Assembly (NCBI RefSeq): GCF_013368755.1
Contig: NC_049562.1
Coordinates: 2,232,001 to 2,296,000, forward strand
Length of the DNA: 64,000 nt
Reading direction: 5' to 3'
Origin: Talaromyces rugulosus
Taxonomy: Eukaryota; Ascomycota; Eurotiomycetes; Eurotiales; Trichocomaceae
Positions 57,159 to 64,000 of the stretch are shown here, one piece after another (within the stretch, counting starts at the first letter, position 1; every line of letters begins with the position of its first letter). Position numbers and translations under genes: made by a program. The notes under the pieces are model-generated. The model searched no databases, was not told the DNA's origin, and saw only the letters and a program-made list of their open reading frames with translations.

Positions 57159-59094
57159 ATGGATGCTGATATCGAAGGCGTCGGCGCCAACAAGTCTTTC
57201 AATGACATCCAGGAACATCACCACGCAGCAGACCCTCCAAAGCCATTAGCAACTGACAATCTCGCCGACGTTGTTGCGCCGCATTCCTCGTATGAAGGAT
57301 TCCATCGCTTCGACCCTACCGCGTCATGGAGTGTCCAGGAAGAGAGAGCGGTGGTTTGGAAAACGGATATTTTCTTTCTCGGTTGGGTTTGCATTATGGT
57401 TAGTGTTTTAATTAGAAGGTTAAAAACGTATATCTGATCGGGGATAGTTTCTTGGACTGCAACTCGACCGCGGCAATCTTTCGAATGCCTTGACGGATGA
57501 TTTTCTTGCAGATTTGAAAATGACTACCAACGACTACAACAATGTGAGAAATAGCACTCATTTAATAGATTAAAGTTGCTGATATATTTCATAGGGAACA
57601 ACGATCCAGTTAATCTGCTTCCTAGCCACAGAATTCCCCGTCCAACTCATCATCAAGCGCTACGGTTTCCGCATAGTACTCCCCGCGATGATGATTGCCT
57701 GGAGCATGGTCTCCTGGTCCCAGGCTTTTATGACCAGTCGAGCATCCTTTTATGTGACACGGGCACTTCTGGGAGCGTTTGAAGGAGGGTTTATTCCAGG
57801 CACGATCCTGTTTGCGACGTATTTTTACAAGGCGCGCGAATTGTCTGTGCGACTGGCCTTTTTTTGGTCCACGCTTAATGTGAGATTGAACTCTTCTCTC
57901 TTCTGTGTTAGATTTGTCTGACTGGTGGGTGCTGGGGTAGGTTGCTCGAGCCATCTCCTCGCTGCTGGCGGCAGGTATTCTGCAGATGCGCGGCGTACAT
58001 GGCAGGCCGGGATGGTTTTATCTGTTTTTGATAGAGGGGTTTCTTACTCTTGGGATAGGTATTATTGTAGGTTGACAATTCTGAGGATTTTCAAGTGGTT
58101 TGCTTGCTAATGAATTTGCAGAGTTTACTCTACTTGCCCCGTTCGCCGACGAGTACTAAAAGCATTCTGTATCCCAGATCCTGGTACTCTGAACGCCAGG
58201 AAATAATCATGATCAATGTATGTTTGCTGAAAGAACCATATAGAAACAAAACAACTAACACAACCAGCGCCTCCTCCGTGACGATCCATCCAAGGGACTG
58301 ACAGAAATCAGCTCACCAGCCACTCTCCAAGACATCAAAGACGCATTAAGCGACACATCCATGTGGGGATTATACCTAATCGGTTTAATATCCTACATCC
58401 CCCAAAACCCTGTACAGGCATACCTCTCCCTAACCCTAAAACGAATCGGATTCTCCACTTTCGACTCCAACATGCTCTCAATCCCATCCGCCGTACTACA
58501 AATCATTCTAATGCTTCTCCTGGCTCGCAGCAGCGAGTGGTTCAACGAACGCACTTGGCATTGTTGGTTTGGTGAGTTTTGGTCGCTGCCTTTACTTGCA
58601 GCTCTTCTGGCGCTGCCGGCGTCGGGTTATGATTGGGGACGTTTCGCTATTACGACGATGATCTCGGGGTACCCGTATTTTCATCCCATCGTGGCGGCGT
58701 GGATCTCGGAGAATACGTTTGATGTCAAGAAGAGGGCGATCACGGCAGCGACGTATAATGTGATTGTGCAGATTGGGTCGGTTATTTCGTCTCGTAAGTG
58801 GTCCATGTCCTTCCTCTTGTCATTAAAAACTTGGTTGCTGACTACAAGATGATAGAAATATACCGTTCGACAGACGCCCCTTATTACTACATGGGCAACA
58901 AGGTTTTGATCTCCATCTGCGTCCTCTCGCTCGTCGTGTTTGTGGCGCAGAGGGAGTATCTGCGTTATCTCAATAGGCAGAAAGAGAAGAAGTGGGTGGG
59001 CATGTCTGATGGGGAAAAGGCGCTGTATCAGGCAGATCAGGCAGCGCGAGAGCTGGAGGGGAATAAGCGGTTGGATTTTCGGTTTAAATATTGA
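57159..59094 (+). CDS. MFS transporter, Dal5/anion:cation symporter type
   Basis: Model: join(57159..57398, 57448..57543, 57595..57879, 57941..58066, 58122..58217, 58268..58793, 58856..59094), 535 aa, introns 49-62 bp. The N-terminal cytosolic part runs to [10 protein letters not shown]. Helices then follow with the family motifs [59 protein letters not shown] and [15 protein letters not shown]. The second half has [20 protein letters not shown] and [20 protein letters not shown]. Fungal Dal5-like proteins import organic anions such as allantoate or sulfonates. The neighbouring dioxygenase suggests an alkylsulfonate or similar substrate. Confidence 0.9.
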
Positions 59095-59606
59095 TTTTTG
59101 TATATAATTTTTGATATATGATGGAGTGAACTACGCCTTATTTTACTGTAAATGTTTTGAATGTTCAAAATTGCCTTTGAGATACACACATTATTGAACA
59201 ACTGATATAGTTGTAGGTATATATAATCACATAGTTATGCCAATTGATCATTGGTAAAAAGAACATTTGAATGTTCACACCTGCCTTGGTATAAAGAATA
59301 TACATTTACAAAATAACCCTGACAAAGAACTATCCTGTTTCAAATATTGTTTAATTTCAATGTTCTAGATATCACACACAGGCACCAAAGCAAGATTTGT
59401 ATATTACAGTATAAATATAATTGTGAATGTCCAGGTGTTCAGATGTCGTGGTTCAGGTGACGCCTTGCAAGCATTTTCTTTCATCCACAGAGCCCCTCTT
59501 TCTTCTCGTCTCTTCTCTCACCATCCCATCAATCACCATCCTATCATCATCACCCCATCACATATTAGTTGTATCATCCATCACTATCATCCTCTACCAG
59601 AAAAAA
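59095..59606. other. Gene-free region
   Basis: 512 bp. A short repeated motif, tttgaatgttca with a gcctt(t/g)g continuation, occurs at about 59155-59178 and 59266-59289. Otherwise I see nothing. Confidence 0.4.
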
Positions 59607-59909
59607 ATGGCACATGGATCAAAATGGACACGAGAGCAGCATCGTTACATCATCATCATGAAACTAGGCACAAATTACCTCTGGAGGGAAATCGCCGACC
59701 GATTTAGGGAAAAGTTTCCAAAAACCACCGTCAATGGCAAAGACTGCGAGTCCAAGTTTAACAAGGAGTTGAAATTTGGAGCCGAGAGATTCTGGGTTGA
59801 AGATTTCAAGAGAGATGGCACTATCCCCGAGGGTGATGATGCAGGGAGAATTATTGGTCTTTTGGTCCTTTGGTTGGGGGAGCTTCCTCTCGAGAACCGT
59901 GAATTGTAA
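59607..59909 (+). CDS. Small Myb/SANT-like protein
   Basis: Single exon, 100 aa. The N-terminal half KWTREQHRYIIIMKLGTNYL, then WREIADRFREKF, has the tryptophan spacing and helix pattern of a Myb/SANT-like DNA-binding fold. It continues with GKDCESKFNKELKFGAERFW. No other domain is present. It is short, so it could also be a relic of a larger gene, but the ATG context (aaaaaaatggc) and composition support translation. Confidence 0.55.
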   Translation: MAHGSKWTREQHRYIIIMKLGTNYLWREIADRFREKFPKTTVNGKDCESKFNKELKFGAERFWVEDFKRDGTIPEGDDAGRIIGLLVLWLGELPLENREL

Positions 59910-60014
59910 AAGGTGAGGTGAGATTTCTTTTTTTTCTTCTTTCCTTCTCTCTTTTTCATTTCTTTTCTTTCTTTTCAAAAAAATTTGTCACCGTCATTCT
60001 CATAGAAAACAGGT

Positions 60015-60424
60015 CTACCGCTTCAAGTGTTCGGCGTCGCTTTCCTTGGTTCCCAGTTGTGCTTCATCCAGCATAGTGTCGATGCCTCGATCTTTCAGCG
60101 CTTTCTAATTCTCATCAGCAAATAGCTCCCAAAAAAGCTATTCTTTTTGTCCGAGACATACCGTCAAGCATGCATTGTACTTTTTGAACAGATCGCCACA
60201 TTCATCTTTGGAGTTCCCTCTGAGGTATTCTGTTACTGGTTAGTCGAGTTGTTACTACAAGGGGAAGAAAATGGGTGTTCTTACTTTCACTATACCATTT
60301 CAAAAAACATGTATCGTACTTCCTACTGCCAGTCAGAATATAAATCCAAATTCCCTGGGACATGAGCAATATCATAAACGTACTCTTTGACCTCATTGCA
60401 TTCAGGAGCCAGTGATGCCGACAT
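60015..60424 (-). CDS. MDM35: Mitochondrial intermembrane-space protein Mdm35
   Basis: Model: complement(60015..60104, 60162..60229, 60285..60322, 60384..60424), 78 aa, introns 57, 55 and 61 bp. The exons are too short to appear as ORFs. The spliced protein opens MSASLAPECNEVKEKYDTCF and has twin CX9C motifs: CNEVKEKYDTC and CGDLFKKYNAC. KYLRGNSKDEC and CLTKALKDRGIDTMLDEAQ follow. Mdm35 partners with Ups1/PRELI proteins in phospholipid transfer between mitochondrial membranes. It is divergent from RRP6. All four exons keep phase, which makes this model strong despite their size. Confidence 0.92.
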
Positions 60425-60829
60425 ATTTACACACAGCCCCCGGTCTGAGCCCTTCACTCTTTATACCTCAAATAATGCGTAGAGACTGCCAGTGGCAAAG
60501 AGTGAAAGATGGAAGTAGTCGGAAGAGAGAGCTAAGCTGCTCATTGCTTGATGAAGCTAATGACCTGGGCCAGTAGGATCGCGTCCTGGCTCTCACCGCC
60601 GGCAGCTCTCTTTCTCCGGTTTAATTTTGTGCCGCCAATTTTATCACTGGACTTTTTATCACTGGACTTTTTATCACTGGCTTTATTTTTTTAGGGTCTT
60701 TGTTTTTTTTTGGAAGCAAAATAAAAAATATACAGCTTGGGGAATTCCCTAAAGTCCTTGCCAGGTGATATATCACCTATATCATTTCCTGTCAATAATC
60801 CAGTCCTTTTTGGCTGCGCGCCCGCCGCC
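60425..60829. promoter_or_regulatory. Shared upstream region of MDM35 and RRP6 with a triple GATA-type repeat
   Basis: 405 bp. The sequence tatcactgg recurs at 60642, 60657 and 60672 (15-bp period), each preceded by T-rich DNA. Its reverse complement contains TGATAA, a GATA-factor core. The repeats lie about 155-190 bp before the RRP6 ATG. Confidence 0.55.
60641..60687 (+). repeat. Three tandem 15-bp units (tttatcactggactt-like)
   Basis: Copies 1 and 2 are identical. Copy 3 diverges after tatcactgg. Confidence 0.8.
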
Positions 60830-63261
60830 ATGGACACCTCGGCTGAATTTTCATCATTCAACGAAAACGTACGAGCCGCGCTGGTCCAGACAACTCGCAC
60901 CGTCACCCACATCTCCTCCGAAGACATTGACTTTCACTGCAACTCAAACCCCGAATTCGCCGAATCTCTCGAGGAAGAGAGGGTGCGGCTGTTGTCTTTG
61001 ACGTCTTCCTTGTTGAGAGTCGCGACCGCGGGCACGGATATCAAGCCGCCCGTTCTGTCGGAAACTGATGGTGGCGGTGAAGATGTCGTCGAGGAGAACT
61101 GGCGTGGTGTGGTGGATGTGATTGATAATCTGTTGGAAAAGGCAGATGCTTGTTTGGATGAGTTTACGGGGATTATCAAGAAACTGAGTCCGTCTGCTGC
61201 CGACACAGCAGCAGCAGCAGGTCAAAGTCGAAGGGGTGATGCTCGTCAAGAGAATGCGGCATTCCCGTCGATTTATAGCTATGGGCCTTCGAAGATTCCA
61301 AAGCCTCAGCTTTTGTTCCACCGCGCGCCAGATAATACAGATGTCTCACCGTTCCGACCGCTTCTCACATCCAAGCCGAATGCGATTGTGCCGCTGGAAA
61401 AATCTCTTCGACTAAAGGGGAAGCCTGCATTGTGAGAATGAACCTTTAGTTAAATTTGAATTAGTGCTAACGTTGAATTTACAGCTATCCTAATCCCTAC
61501 GAAAAAGAAATCCGCAAGGCCAAGTATGACAAATCCGCCTACGTCGTCGCGCCTCCAACAGAGTTTGGGCCGGCCGAAACGACACAAGCAGTCTGGGTCG
61601 ATACCCCGGAAGCAGTCGCCGAGATGGTCTCGGAGCTCAAGCAGGCCAAAGAGGTTGCTGTTGACTTGGAGCATCACGATGTACACTCGTACCACGGTCT
61701 TGTCTCGCTGATGCAAATCAGCACGCGGAACAAGGATTGGGTTGTCGACACGCTCAAGCCATGGCGAGAGGATCTGCAACGTCTCAACGAGGTTTTCACC
61801 GATCCTAAAATTCTCAAAGTGTTTCACGGCTCGACGATGGATATCATCTGGCTGCAAAGAGATTTGGGTCTCTACGTGGTTGGCTTGTTTGATACTTACC
61901 ATGCCGCCGTCGCTCTCGGATACCCCAAACGGAGTTTGAAGTTTCTTTTGGAGAAATTCGTCAAGTACGAAGCAGATAAAAAATACCAGATGGCCGACTG
62001 GCGTCTTCGTCCCTTGACAGAAGAAATGTTGAAATATGCCAGAGCCGACACGCATTATCTGCTCTACATATACGATTGCTTGCGCAATGAGCTCGTGGAA
62101 AAGTCCGATCCTGAGAACAGCCTGGTTGATTATGTGCTTGAGCAATCAAAGACGGAAGCCTTGCAACGGTTTGATCGACCAGTTTACGACGGGGTCCATG
62201 GTCAAGGTGCCGGGGGCTGGTATGACTTACTAACCAGAACCTCCTCCTTGCTCAGCAAGGAGCAATTCGCCGTTTTCAAGGCTGTTCACCAATGGCGTGA
62301 CCAGGTTGCTCGAGAAGAGGATGAAGGTGTGCAATGTGTGTTTCCCAAACACGCACTCTTCAAGCTTGCCATGGCCATGCCAGTCGATAAACACACTCTC
62401 TTCAGGACACTGTCACCTGTTACTTTGCTGGTGAAGAATCGGATTTCGGAGCTTTTGGAAGTAATCAAATCAGCCAAACTTGCCGGCGCCACGGGTCCTG
62501 AAGTACGCGACGTGGTCAAACCAAGGAAATCCGCCTTTGAGGCTGTCCCTGCAGCTCAAATAGCGTCTACTGCTTCCAAGACTACTAGGACCATACCAGC
62601 AGGCGACGTCCGAGCAGACTCGTCTCAGTTCTGGGGATCGGCACTAGAACAGCTAGAAGTTGTTGCGGTGCCTGGAGACTTTAAAGTGGCAGCATCGTTT
62701 GAGGCTCTGCGTTTGTCTCTTCCCATCCCTCCCATGCCTGCGACAATATCAGAAGTCCAAGAAAAATTGGCGCATGAAAAAGCCTCAGAGCCATCTCCAG
62801 CTCAGCGACCATCTACCAAGCCCGACACCACAAGTGAGATCTTCACTATCAAGCAAGCGGCACCGCGGCAGAAGAGAAAGTTGAGCGAGCAGCCCGAGGT
62901 GTCGGATGCAACGTCTAGCAGTGGCGATAGCAGCAACAGCAGCGACAGCAGTAGTGAAGCGTCATCATCAGGCTCGGAATCATCAGAAGACGAAAAACCT
63001 GCAAAGAAGCAACGAAAGACGACGAAGAAGAAAAACGCAAGTAAACAAAAACAGGCAGAGGCAGAAGAATCGGCACCATTCGACTATAGCACGGCACAGT
63101 CAGTCTTGCACGCCAGGAACACAGCTGCAGAGAGTTATGCTGGACCACCGCAGAAACAGAGGAAGCAGTTCAACCCGTATGCAAAGGCGCTCAATGCTCC
63201 GAGCGGGATGCGCCGAGCCAAAAAGGAAATCAGCGGACGGACGTTTACGTTTAGCAAGTGA
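60830..63261 (+). CDS. RRP6: Nuclear exosome 3'-5' exoribonuclease Rrp6 (EXOSC10)
   Basis: Model: join(60830..61431, 61485..63261), 792 aa, intron 53 bp, phase 2. The N-terminal PMC2NT region binds the Rrp47 type of cofactor. The linker YPNPYEKEIRKAKY leads into the DEDD-Y exonuclease. Catalytic residues visible are Asp261 and Glu263 (VAVDLEHH), Asp320 (GSTMDIIW), and Tyr385 and Asp389 (YARADTHYLL). The HRDC domain follows (FAVFKAVHQWRDQVAREEDE). The C-terminus is Ser-rich (SSSGDSSNSSDSSSEASSSG) then Lys-rich (PAKKQRKTTKKKN), a nuclear localisation and exosome-binding tail. Rrp6 trims rRNA and snoRNA and degrades non-coding RNA. Confidence 0.95.
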
Positions 63262-64000
63262 GAATATAGCATTGATATATGGCGTTTGCATACATGTCAT
63301 GTTTGTATGTATTGATATAGTTTTGTGTGTGTGTGTGTGTGTGTGTGTGATATGCAGTTCAAAGCGATACCCGAATACTATTCATTCGATGTTGATTGAT
63401 TTATCTCCGTACGCGAGTGTACGAAAGAGTGAAGGGCCATCATGTGGTTGGTCGTTTCGTATTGATTAGAATGAAATGCCATGTCTCGTGGCTGGTCGTC
63501 GAGATAAGAAGATGAGCTCCCACGTCCGTCACATGTGACATGGCGTCTCCTTGCTGCGCAGGTCACATGTCTTTGGACACGTTACTCTTGTCTTACATAC
63601 TCCGTACTCGGTAATCTATATTTGTAACTTCGAAACCACAGCACAGACCATATGCATACGTACTAGTACATGTTATTTTACTACGTACATACTTGCATAC
63701 ATCAGGAATCTCCTCACGGTTCACCAGGGGGCCAGAGTAAATGAACCAGCGGAACGCACGGTAGTACTTTTTTTTCTTTTCTTTTTCTTTTTGGATCGGG
63801 AAAGCAGGCGCCAGGATGGACTGACTCATGGAGACACTTGCAGACGCTATTGGATTTGTGCAGAGCTAGTGCACACCGTCATGGAGTCTCAGACTTGTGG
63901 TACATATATGTAGAGTATGCTGTTAGAATAGGGCGTATATGTACGGGTACTCGGGTACTCGGTAGGCGGTATGCATAAACAAGAGTAATAATAATAGTAA
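63262..64000. other. Gene-free right end of the window
   Basis: 739 bp after RRP6. A (TG)n run lies at about 63325-63349. Overlapping short ORFs on both strands look non-coding. Confidence 0.4.
63325..63349 (+). repeat. (TG)n microsatellite
   Basis: About 12 TG units just downstream of RRP6. Confidence 0.85.

Noticed and set aside
1..64000. Search for CRISPR arrays, operons, insertion sequences or phage genes
   Set aside because: None found. The intron-rich genes and proteins are fungal nuclear throughout.

Overview
The window is nuclear DNA of a filamentous ascomycete. Small introns of about 46-80 bp with GT...AG borders, many ending in -TAG or -CAG, interrupt most genes. The protein set (fungal COG5, PITH, CUE5, NAB3, SYS1, COA6, MDM35 and others) resembles Eurotiomycetes, in the Aspergillus/Penicillium/Talaromyces range. 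I cannot name a species from the sequence alone. Exon structures below were built by hand from splice signals, reading phase and family resemblance. The phases add up to whole codons for every intact model.

Layout. 0-8.6 kb is a housekeeping block: CUE5-like (runs off the left edge), a DHX35-type DEAH helicase, a PITH protein, VPS20 and RIX7. 8.6-13.5 kb has no intact gene and holds what look like decayed coding fragments. 13.5-14.9 kb is COG5. 15.3-20.9 kb is a metabolic/accessory stretch: a class II aldolase-like gene, a frame-broken NmrA-like gene and a six-exon amidase. 21.9-30.1 kb returns to housekeeping: SYS1 and COA6 (divergent), then NAB3 and ERB1 (divergent). 30.2-39.4 kb is a second accessory stretch: a small fungal family gene and its broken paralogue, a secreted GH114 glycosidase, an AT-rich gap with a tRNA-like element, a frame-shifted thioesterase-like gene, and a gene joining a CRAL-TRIO (Sec14-like) domain to an APH-type kinase domain. 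41.5-55 kb holds a C2H2 regulator, a small coiled-coil protein, CDT1, MSH2, an F-box protein, a 92-residue membrane ORF and GPI1. 55-59.1 kb is a divergent TauD-type dioxygenase/MFS transporter pair. 59.6-63.3 kb holds a small Myb-like ORF, MDM35 and RRP6 (divergent).

How the genes relate. Most neighbours are unrelated housekeeping functions: ribosome biogenesis (RIX7, ERB1), RNA surveillance (NAB3, RRP6), trafficking (VPS20, COG5, SYS1), DNA replication and repair (CDT1, MSH2) and mitochondrial intermembrane-space proteins (COA6, MDM35). CDT1 and MSH2 both carry ACGCG/ACGCGT motifs upstream, which fits shared G1/S control. The dioxygenase and transporter look like a small uptake-plus-catabolism module. 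The most unusual gene is the CRAL-TRIO/APH fusion. The 30-39 kb stretch also contains at least two broken genes, so it looks like a region of turnover.
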